From Candidatus Zixiibacteriota bacterium (GTDB taxonomy: Bacteria; Zixibacteria; MSB-5A5; GN15; FEB-12): a DNA stretch of 39,946 nt. Where the stretch lies: assembly GCA_024276275.1 (NCBI GenBank), contig JAJRXM010000022.1, positions 1 through 39,946 on the forward strand, read 5' to 3'. Shown here piece after piece: positions 33,152 through 39,946 of this stretch (within the stretch, counting starts at the first letter, position 1; each line of letters starts with the position of its first letter). Below the pieces are notes generated by a model. The model was given only the letters and a program-made list of their open reading frames with translations. It was not told where the DNA came from and did not search any database. The translations under genes and the position numbers were made by a program.

Positions 33152-34438
33152 TTATACCAGTACTTTTATAGTTTCAGTTCTTTTTGCTCCAGTTGATATT
33201 ATACAAATTTTAACATCTAAATCTTCAACGATATAGTTCAAATATATTTGTGCGTTTTCAGGTAACTCTTCAAATTTTACCTTTCCGGTTGTCTCATCGT
33301 GCCATCCCGGAAATGTTTTATAAATCGGTTTGACATGATTCAATTCTGCCAAGTCAAGCGGAACCTCCTGCATTGTCTCACCGTTTAATTCGTAGCCGAC
33401 ACAGACTTTGATTTCTTCAATACCGTCTAACACATCCAGTTTTGTAATCGCAACCGAATCGACACCATTTATACGTACGGCATGACGAAGTTGTACTAAA
33501 TCAAGCCATCCACATCTGCGAGGTCGTCCGGTCGTTGCTCCGAACTCATCTCCTTTACGGCGAAGTTCTTCGCCGGCTTCATCAATAAGTTCAGTTGGAA
33601 AAGGTCCGGCACCAACGCGAGTCGTGTACGCCTTGACAATCCCGACTACTTCATCAACCATTCTCGGTCCTATACCTAAACCGGTGAATGCTCCGCCCGA
33701 TGTTGTGTTTGAAGATGTCGCAAAAGGATAAGTACCCAAATCAACATCAAGCATCGACCCTTGAGCACCTTCAAATAAAATCGTCTTATCCTCTTTATAG
33801 GCATTGTGAAGAAGTAAAGATGCATCGACAGCAAGTTCTTTAAACAGATCAGGCATTGCCATTAAGTCGTTGAAAGTTCTTTCCAAATCTGCCCGTTCAT
33901 CTGTACTGCCTGTAAAATACTTTGCTTTGATTTCTTTTTGGTACTCAAGACGTTTTTTCAACCTGTCAGGTGAAAAAATATCAGCAATTCGAATACCGTG
34001 GCGGGCGACTTTGTCAACATAGGCAGGACCTATACCCCGTTTTGTTGTTCCGATTGATGAGGTTCCCCTGCTGTTTTCTTCGACAGCATCAATCATTTTA
34101 TGATACGGCAGCACAAGATTTGCCGCAGAGGAAATAAAGAGCCGTCCTTTATAGTCGATACCCTGTTCGGTGAGAAAATCGAGTTCTTCTTTAAATCCGA
34201 ACGGGTCCAAGACAACTCCGTTTCCAATCACACAAATTTTTCCGGGATGAATAATCCCCGACGGAATCAAGTGCAGGACATACTTTTTATCTTCAACAAT
34301 AATAGTATGGCCGGCGTTTGCTCCACCTTGAAAACGAGCAATAATATCAGCATCGGCAGCAAGCAGATCGACAATTTTGCCTTTCCCCTCGTCACCCCAC
34401 TGACATCCAACAATAATTCTGTTTTTTCCCATGTTCAT
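33152..34438 (-). CDS. purA: Adenylosuccinate synthetase
   Basis: 428 residues. It joins IMP and aspartate with GTP hydrolysis, the first committed step of AMP synthesis. Features: the phosphate-binding GDEGKGK (15-21) with catalytic D16, the NAGHT loop, SSIGTTKRGIGPAY, the IMP-binding TTGRPRRCGWLDL and the GTP base motif TKLDVLDG. Usual length. The sense-strand start is MNMGKNRIIVG; MGKNRIIVG is an alternative two codons in. It is 16 bases after engB and 18 before the FKBP gene, indicating one transcript. Confidence 0.97.
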   Translation of the reverse strand: MNMGKNRIIVGCQWGDEGKGKIVDLLAADADIIARFQGGANAGHTIIVEDKKYVLHLIPSGIIHPGKICVIGNGVVLDPFGFKEELDFLTEQGIDYKGRLFISSAANLVLPYHKMIDAVEENSRGTSSIGTTKRGIGPAYVDKVARHGIRIADIFSPDRLKKRLEYQKEIKAKYFTGSTDERADLERTFNDLMAMPDLFKELAVDASLLLHNAYKEDKTILFEGAQGSMLDVDLGTYPFATSSNTTSGGAFTGLGIGPRMVDEVVGIVKAYTTRVGAGPFPTELIDEAGEELRRKGDEFGATTGRPRRCGWLDLVQLRHAVRINGVDSVAITKLDVLDGIEEIKVCVGYELNGETMQEVPLDLAELNHVKPIYKTFPGWHDETTGKVKFEELPENAQIYLNYIVEDLDVKICIISTGAKRTETIKVLV

Positions 34439-34454
34439 CTATTTCTATTAAGGT

Positions 34455-35036
34455 TCATTTTTTCTTATTCACTAAAGCAAATATCGCTTGTAACACTTCA
34501 TCTTTACCGGTTCCCTTAGTTGTGGAAAAAGGAATCGCGGTAAGCCCGTAGGTATTTTCAATCTGTTTGACTTTACGGTTAGTTTTGTCACGTGTAATTT
34601 TATCAGTTTTTGTAATTATCGCCATACAGGGAAGTTCTTTTTCTGAAATCCATTTTATAAGTTCTTCATCTTCCTGATTCGGGTCTCTGCGACAATCAAG
34701 CAGCAGCATTAACCCTGCTAAATTTTGCGATGATACCAAATAATCTTCAATCAACTGCCCCCACGATTCACGTTCTACTTTTGATACCTTTGCATAACCG
34801 TAGCCGGGTAAATCAACAAAGTAAAAATTATCATTTATTAAAAAGAAATTGAGGGCTCTTGTCTTTCCGGGAGTCTGAGAGACTTTGGCAGCTTTTCTAT
34901 TACCGGTGATTTTATTCAACAGTGAAGATTTCCCGACATTCGACCGCCCTGCAAAAGCGATTTGGGGTAGAGAATCTTTGGGTAGTTGATTTAATTTATA
35001 AAAAGATCCGATAAATTTAACGTCTAAATTTTTCAA
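34455..35036 (-). CDS. engB: Ribosome biogenesis GTPase EngB/YsxC
   Basis: 193-residue TrmE-Era-like GTPase needed for late 50S subunit assembly. G1 GRSNVGKSS (30-38), switch I region QTPGKTR, G3 DLPGYG (75-80) and G4 TKTDK (141-145) are all present. It lies 35 bases after lon. The lon-engB pairing is common in bacteria (as lonA-ysxC in Bacillus), which supports both calls. Confidence 0.96.
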   Translation of the reverse strand: MKNLDVKFIGSFYKLNQLPKDSLPQIAFAGRSNVGKSSLLNKITGNRKAAKVSQTPGKTRALNFFLINDNFYFVDLPGYGYAKVSKVERESWGQLIEDYLVSSQNLAGLMLLLDCRRDPNQEDEELIKWISEKELPCMAIITKTDKITRDKTNRKVKQIENTYGLTAIPFSTTKGTGKDEVLQAIFALVNKKK

Positions 35037-35071
35037 TAGTTATATATTATTTCCAATTTTCTATCAATCAA

Positions 35072-37468
35072 TTACAACCTCGGTCGGTTACCGACCGGAT
35101 GTGAAATTTTTGATTTCAGATACGGCGAACGAACCATCGCAATCTGTAATACATCTTTTATCCGTTTTACAAAATGAAGCTTGAGTCCTTCCAGAAGGTC
35201 TTTCGGAAGTTCCTTAACATCTTTTTTGTTTTTCTCCGGTAGAATTATCTCGCTGATACCGTTTCGTTTGGCGGCTAACAATTTTTCGTTAAGCCCGCCG
35301 ATTGCTAAAACATCACCGGTCAAAGTAATCTCTCCTGTCATTGCAACATCTGTCCGTATCGGTATTGAAGTCAACGATGAAAGCAAAGTTGTAACCAATG
35401 TTACACCTGCCGACGGACCGTCTTTTGGTACGGCACCCTCGGGGATATGCACATGTAATTCTAAATTATCGTAAAATTCTTTTGCCAGCCCAAACAGTTC
35501 TCTGTTTTTGCGAATAAATGATAATGCTGCTACTGCCGACTCCTGCATAACATCGCCAAGCGAACCGGTCAAAGTAAGTTTTGATTTACCGTACATAGGA
35601 ACAACTTCAACAGGTAGAGTCTCCCCGCCTACTTCTGTCCAGGCAAGTCCGACAGCGTAACCGACAGTCGGAGTTGACTTGATATTTGAATCAACATACT
35701 TTGGAGCACCCAGTGCTTTATGAACTTTATTTTTAGTAATATTTAACTTTTTTGTTTTTTTACCGGAGGCTACATCTACAACAATCTTTCTTAAGACTGC
35801 TCCAATCTGACGTTCCAGTTCACGAACCCCTGATTCACGGGTGTAACTTCGAATAATTTCAAGCAGAGAATCATCTTGAAAGGTTATTGCTATTTTTGTC
35901 AGTCCGAGTTCTTTCAGAAGTTTTGGCAATAAGAAGTTTTTTGCAATAGCAAGTTTTTCAAAATCGAGATACCCCGGGAGCCTTATAATTTCCATTCGGT
36001 CTCTCAACGGAGACGGTATCGATGCTATCGAGTTTGCGGTAGTAATAAATAACGTATCCGATAAATCATATTCAACTTCCAAATAGTTGTCCGCAAAGGT
36101 TGAGTTTTGTTCGGGGTCTAAAACTTCAAGAAGTGCCGAGGCTGGATCACCGCGGAAATCTTTGCCGATTTTATCTATTTCATCAAGGAGAAAGACCGGG
36201 TTTGATGAGCCTGCTTTTTTGAGCGACTGAATAATTCTTCCCGGTAAAGCACCGATGTACGTTCGGCGGTGTCCTCGAATTTCAGATTCATCATGCACTC
36301 CGCCCAAAGACATACGGACAAATTTACGGTTCATCGCATTTGCTATTGAACGGCCGACTGATGTTTTCCCGACACCGGGAGGACCTACTAAACAAAGGAT
36401 TGGACCTTTGACTTTTCCCGCTAAACGAATGATTGCCAGATGTTCTATTATTCTGCTTTTCGGTTTGTCTAAACCAAAATGGTCGGCATCCAAAATAGCT
36501 TTAACATCTTTAAAATTAATTCTGTCTTTAGTCGGTTTATTCCACGGAATTGCTAAAAGCCAATCAAGATATGAACGTACCACACCTGCTTCGGCAGAAT
36601 ACGGATGCATCTTGGCTAGTTTTTTTATCTCTTCTTCCGCTTTATTCTTTACTTCAACAGGATAGTCATAACTTTCGATTTTAGCATAGAGATCATCGAC
36701 TTCGGCAGTAGGTTCATCATGCTGCCCGAGTTCATCTTTGATAACTTTTAACTGCTGCTGTAAATAAAATTCTCGTTGAGACTGAGTCATCGACTCACGA
36801 ACAGTACCGTCTATTTCCTGTTCAATTTTTAATATCTCGATCTCTTCATTTAGTATATCAGAAAGAATCGCAAACTGAGACTTAATATCAAATTCTTCAA
36901 GGATTGATTGTTTTGTTTCAATCTTTTGTAATATATGAGCCGAGATTGTATCTGATTTCTGTTGATATTCATTTATCGATGCCAGCGTAACTAAGACCTC
37001 ATCGGGAACCCGACGGTTCAGACGTATATATTCAGAAAACTGCTCCGAAACCGCTCGACACAATGCCTCTGTTTCACGATCCTGTGTTTTGGTTTCAGTT
37101 ACAACTATATCAGTTTGAGCTACGAAATATTTATTCTTTTTTGAGATATTTTCTACTTTTGCCCGAATAAGCCCCTCGACTAATACTTTGAAAGTACCGT
37201 TCGGCATTTTCATCACCTGGAGAACACGAGCAACAACTCCGACCGTGTAGAGATCATCAGGTTTTGGTTTGTCGACCGATGCTTCTTTTTGAGAGAGGAG
37301 TAAAATCTGTTTATCCTCTTCCATCGCTTTTTGCAATGCGTTGATTGTAAAGTTTCGACCTATCAAAAGCGGATATATCATGTGAGGAAATACGACTACA
37401 TCCCTCAGAGGAATAACCGGCAATTCCGGTTTAATAACTATCGTTTCATCGTTATGTTTAATTTTCAT
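35072..37468 (-). CDS. lon: ATP-dependent Lon protease
   Basis: 798 residues, full-length LonA. N-terminal substrate-binding domain (about 15-205, LPVIPLRDVVVFPHM), a coiled-coil linker, AAA+ module with Walker A GPPGVGKTS (362-370) and Walker B VFLLDEID (425-432), and a C-terminal peptidase with the Ser-Lys dyad S686 in PKDGPSAGVT and K729 in GGLNEKLLAAKR. It degrades misfolded and regulatory proteins in the cytosol. First gene of a close-packed unit with engB, purA and the FKBP gene. Upstream is a perfect TTGACA but no good -10 at standard spacing. Confidence 0.98.
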   Translation of the reverse strand: MKIKHNDETIVIKPELPVIPLRDVVVFPHMIYPLLIGRNFTINALQKAMEEDKQILLLSQKEASVDKPKPDDLYTVGVVARVLQVMKMPNGTFKVLVEGLIRAKVENISKKNKYFVAQTDIVVTETKTQDRETEALCRAVSEQFSEYIRLNRRVPDEVLVTLASINEYQQKSDTISAHILQKIETKQSILEEFDIKSQFAILSDILNEEIEILKIEQEIDGTVRESMTQSQREFYLQQQLKVIKDELGQHDEPTAEVDDLYAKIESYDYPVEVKNKAEEEIKKLAKMHPYSAEAGVVRSYLDWLLAIPWNKPTKDRINFKDVKAILDADHFGLDKPKSRIIEHLAIIRLAGKVKGPILCLVGPPGVGKTSVGRSIANAMNRKFVRMSLGGVHDESEIRGHRRTYIGALPGRIIQSLKKAGSSNPVFLLDEIDKIGKDFRGDPASALLEVLDPEQNSTFADNYLEVEYDLSDTLFITTANSIASIPSPLRDRMEIIRLPGYLDFEKLAIAKNFLLPKLLKELGLTKIAITFQDDSLLEIIRSYTRESGVRELERQIGAVLRKIVVDVASGKKTKKLNITKNKVHKALGAPKYVDSNIKSTPTVGYAVGLAWTEVGGETLPVEVVPMYGKSKLTLTGSLGDVMQESAVAALSFIRKNRELFGLAKEFYDNLELHVHIPEGAVPKDGPSAGVTLVTTLLSSLTSIPIRTDVAMTGEITLTGDVLAIGGLNEKLLAAKRNGISEIILPEKNKKDVKELPKDLLEGLKLHFVKRIKDVLQIAMVRSPYLKSKISHPVGNRPRL

Positions 37469-37522
37469 ACGTTTTCAAGAATTCCTATATTTTTTTCATA
37501 CCTCACAACATACTTCATTTTT

Positions 37523-37549
37523 CTGATAAGGTAAATATTTATTTGTCAA
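37523..37549 (-). promoter_or_regulatory. Possible promoter of lon
   Basis: TTGACA (minus, 37544-37549) and TATCAG (37523-37528) with a short 15-base spacer. The -35 is perfect but the -10 and spacing are poor, so activator or alternative sigma use is possible. Confidence 0.3.
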
Positions 37550-37582
37550 ATGAGATAGAAATGTGAATATAAAGAAGATTCT

Positions 37583-38506
37583 TTAATGAGAGGCTAGCGA
37601 TGCGACCAGCCATAAAATAACCAGCAATACAGCCAACACACTAAAAGTCAAATACTTACGGGGATTTGAAATCGGTGCTTCGGTCAGAACATATTTACTG
37701 CTGTTTTTATCAAACAATTCTATTTCCCGCAAGGTTGCTATAAGTTCAAAGATATCTACAAATCTCTCTTTTGGCTCTTTTGCAAGTAGCTTTCCCAACA
37801 GTAAAGAATAAATACTTTTTACAGAACCTGATTTTAATTGTGTAAAATCAGGGGAATGTTCAAGAATTGACTTAATAAGTTCATCTTCATTCTGCCCTTC
37901 AAACGGAAGTTTTCCGAATAGAATTCGATAGGCAATTGTTCCGATTGTGAAAAAATCAGAGCGGTATGTAACCGTTTCGTTTTTGACCTGTTCCGGTGAT
38001 AAAAAATGATACGCTTCATACGGTGCCACAAATTCAGGAGAAAATTGAAAATCGACAAACGGTGAAAGTCCAAAATCGGTCAATACAGCGTTACCGTTTT
38101 TTTGTATTATAATATTGGAAAGTTTTAAGTTTCCGTGAGGTAGATTCTGCGTATGCAACGATTTCAGGCCGTTACTTATTTGCTGTATCAACGATAGAAA
38201 ATTTTCTTTTGGAAATTCGTTACTAATCAGTAACTGCTGAAGCGGAGTACCGTCGACATATTCAGAAACTACTATTATTGTACCGTCATATTCTTCAACA
38301 GAAATCATTTTGGCAAGATTTGCATTATCAAGCCCGATATAACATTTCAGTTTATGCATATCCCGTTTGATAGATTCAGACGGAATCAGTTTTTTTACCG
38401 AAACCTGCAACTGTCTTTCAGAATCATACCCTTTATATATTACCGATAAGGTTGATTCACCGATTTTATGAATAATTTCATACTGGTTTATCTGTTTTAT
38501 ATCCAT
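37583..38506 (-). CDS. Membrane-anchored Ser/Thr kinase-like protein, probable pseudokinase
   Basis: 307 residues with a Hanks-type kinase fold (about 9-265) and one C-terminal transmembrane helix (about 286-304, YLTFSVLAVLLVILWLVAS). The ATP-site Lys (K38, VSVKKL), DFG (D144) and SPE (APE loop) are kept. The glycine loop is degenerate (KIGESTLSVIYKG), and the catalytic HRD is H124-G125-N126 in HGNLKLSN, replacing the proton-accepting Asp with Asn. HGNLK is the form found in the kinase-homology domain of membrane guanylyl cyclases and in plant receptor pseudokinases. It may therefore bind nucleotide but phosphorylate weakly or not at all. No sensor domain follows the helix. It is upstream of lon on the same strand (114 bases). 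Confidence 0.87.
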   Translation of the reverse strand: MDIKQINQYEIIHKIGESTLSVIYKGYDSERQLQVSVKKLIPSESIKRDMHKLKCYIGLDNANLAKMISVEEYDGTIIVVSEYVDGTPLQQLLISNEFPKENFLSLIQQISNGLKSLHTQNLPHGNLKLSNIIIQKNGNAVLTDFGLSPFVDFQFSPEFVAPYEAYHFLSPEQVKNETVTYRSDFFTIGTIAYRILFGKLPFEGQNEDELIKSILEHSPDFTQLKSGSVKSIYSLLLGKLLAKEPKERFVDIFELIATLREIELFDKNSSKYVLTEAPISNPRKYLTFSVLAVLLVILWLVASLASH

Positions 38507-38668
38507 ATCTATTTATAACGGTATTTTTGGGCTAAATCTTTAATCGGGGATATTTGCATCAAATTCCGATATATTGATTATTTAATTAAACAAAACGATT
38601 GTGTGGACGTTTTTGTAGATATATTATTATAAATAACAATTTTGATATAATGCAAGCGGGAGTAATAT

Positions 38669-39451
38669 ATGTATGCCGGGGTTATCTTTCTAATAATTTT
38701 TTTATCTCTATTTTCTGTAGAAAATATTTTTTCACAAACCGAAGAAAACCCGGATTGTACAGCTGTACATCATATAGGCAGACTTGTTCTAAGTTCCGGT
38801 GGAGGAACATCGTTTGGAGGAATATACAATAATGATGCTACTGACTGTTTATTAAACAAAAAAGTATTCAAATATGGTATTGAATATCCAAAGAACTCTG
38901 GGATTTCAGCTTTATCTTGGGGATATATATTTATTGGTGGAATTATTGACAGCGATACTTTGGTTAATACTAATACGTATTCACCTATCTATTGGGAAAA
39001 GTATCGTTCAACTTTAGAACCAAATAATCCTGACTATGAAGGAGCAGTTTCGGAGCAAGATTATGTTTCGGTTTCAGTTGATAATAGTGTAAATTCTAGA
39101 TACATTTCTACTGATTATAAACCATTAAACATTCAAGTAACAAAAAAGTCTTATGCCTGGTCGTACGAATATGCCGAAGATTTTGTTCTCTTTGATATTG
39201 AGATAAAGAATATTGGGAAAAAACCTATCAATGAAACTTATATCGGTTTGCATTTATCTTTTGCTACCGGTTATTTCAACGGAAATAATGCTCCTGAAAA
39301 CGATAATCTATCAGGACTATACATAGGTAATAAAACTGAAAATAAGTGTACAGATTTCAGAGATAATTTAAAGTTTCTGTGGGGAGCTGACAATGATGGT
39401 AACCCGGTCGATGGAGAATATACAGACATACTTGGAATTGTTGATGGTTAA
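38669..39451 (+). CDS. Secreted protein, N-terminal part ending at in-frame TAA
   Basis: 260 residues with a strong GGGAG seven bases before the ATG. Signal peptide MYAGVIFLIIFLSLFSVENIFSQ, then a beta-rich extracellular region (YGIEYPKNSGISALSWGYIFIGGI, YEYAEDFVLFDIEIKNIGKKPINETYIGLHLSFA). The wording resembles large secreted, sorting-tail proteins of the FCB group, but I cannot name a family. The ORF stops at TAA 39449-39451 (GIVDG-TAA), yet the same frame stays open for the remaining 495 bases of the window and reads as the same kind of protein, so the stop is internal. Confidence 0.8.
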   Translation: MYAGVIFLIIFLSLFSVENIFSQTEENPDCTAVHHIGRLVLSSGGGTSFGGIYNNDATDCLLNKKVFKYGIEYPKNSGISALSWGYIFIGGIIDSDTLVNTNTYSPIYWEKYRSTLEPNNPDYEGAVSEQDYVSVSVDNSVNSRYISTDYKPLNIQVTKKSYAWSYEYAEDFVLFDIEIKNIGKKPINETYIGLHLSFATGYFNGNNAPENDNLSGLYIGNKTENKCTDFRDNLKFLWGADNDGNPVDGEYTDILGIVDG

Positions 39452-39946
39452 ATTATAAAATCAGCAACATCTGTTTCGGGGGTTTTCTTTTTGGACCATC
39501 TGAACGAGCAATTTCAAGTAGATATTAAAACATCATATAACTGGTATGTCTTTGACTGGTATAAAACATTTGATTTTGGTCCGCAATCAAAAGAGAACTT
39601 TCGTGAATTTGAGAATAGTAATATAGGCAGACCTGTATCACCCAGTGATTATTATCATAACATGTCAAACGGTGAAATTGATTATAACCAAGCAAATACT
39701 GCTTCAATCTCTCCATTTGATTCTGTCTGGCTCTACCCGGATCAAAAATATAGCGACGATATATCAAAAGGACTGTTTCTTAAAAATAATATTTTCTCTG
39801 TCGGACCGTTTGATATACCACCGGGAGGAATTCTAAAAATTCCGTTTGCGTATGTTGCGGGAGAAAATTTTCATACCGACCCGACCAACGGTGACAACCT
39901 TCCTGATTTTCCTGAAGTTTACTATAACAATCTTGATTTTTCCGAC
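39452..39946 (+). CDS. Continuation of the secreted protein after the TAA, partial
   Basis: 165 open codons in frame with the preceding ORF, running off the window. It reads IIKSATSVSGVFFLDH...SYNWYVFDWYKTFDFGPQ and later SVGPFDIPPGGILKIPFAYVAGENF, extracellular-type sequence rich in aromatic residues. No credible start codon with a ribosome binding site follows the TAA, so it is the rest of the same gene. Whether a sorting tail follows cannot be seen. Confidence 0.75.
   Translation, partial: MIKSATSVSGVFFLDHLNEQFQVDIKTSYNWYVFDWYKTFDFGPQSKENFREFENSNIGRPVSPSDYYHNMSNGEIDYNQANTASISPFDSVWLYPDQKYSDDISKGLFLKNNIFSVGPFDIPPGGILKIPFAYVAGENFHTDPTNGDNLPDFPEVYYNNLDFSD

Noticed and set aside
38599-38832. 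+ strand ORF overlapping the start of the secreted protein
   Set aside because: Out of frame with a gene that has a strong ribosome binding site and signal peptide.
5838-39946. TAA globally reassigned to a sense codon
   Set aside because: TAA also ends most intact genes here (rqcH, the HEPN gene, Smr, the aldolase, the M1 peptidase and the giant gene itself), and the only tRNA seen is an ordinary tRNA-Lys(UUU).
1-39946. CRISPR array, insertion sequence or prophage
   Set aside because: No regularly spaced direct repeats, transposase, integrase or phage structural gene was seen.

Overview
The window is AT-rich bacterial DNA, most likely from the FCB superphylum. The best clue is the giant surface protein at 5838-15239. 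It ends in a cohesin-like module, two dockerin-like repeats with the wording seen in candidate phylum Zixibacteria secreted proteins, and a NYPNPFNPTT type IX-style sorting tail. Placement in or near Zixibacteria is inference from these motifs.

Layout. 1-5.7 kb (+): a gene tail, a small unknown protein, the ribosome-quality-control factor RqcH, a frameshifted Sel1-repeat secreted protein, a HEPN-domain protein and a small Smr nuclease-like protein. 5.8-15.2 kb (-): one 3.1-kb-codon gene made of about 24 Cys-containing Ig-like repeats, split by a single in-frame TAA. 15.5-19.2 kb (-): an M1 metallopeptidase and an M48 (Ste24-like) peptidase. 19.4-21.2 kb (+): two tandem paralogous lipoproteins. 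21.7-30.3 kb: class I fructose-bisphosphate aldolase (-), an ABC-2 exporter pair (+), a small membrane protein (-), a POT-type transporter (-), a VOC/PhnB-like protein (+), an alpha/beta hydrolase (-) and a membrane protein with a probable frameshift (+). 30.3-37.5 kb (-): asparaginyl-tRNA synthetase, tRNA-Lys(UUU) with its own promoter and terminator, then the close-packed series lon, engB, purA and an FKBP gene that is split by a TAA. 37.5-39.9 kb: a membrane-anchored pseudokinase (-) and the start of a secreted protein (+), also split by an in-frame TAA and running off the window.

The most notable pattern is that three genes are each cut by one in-frame TAA with the reading frame intact on both sides, and two more by a frameshift. 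All five encode exported or membrane-anchored proteins, while every cytosolic housekeeping gene is intact. Sequence error, recent decay or recoding could each explain this.

Intergenic DNA is rich in short dispersed hairpin repeats, often lying directly after stop codons. No CRISPR array, insertion sequence, rRNA or phage module was seen.
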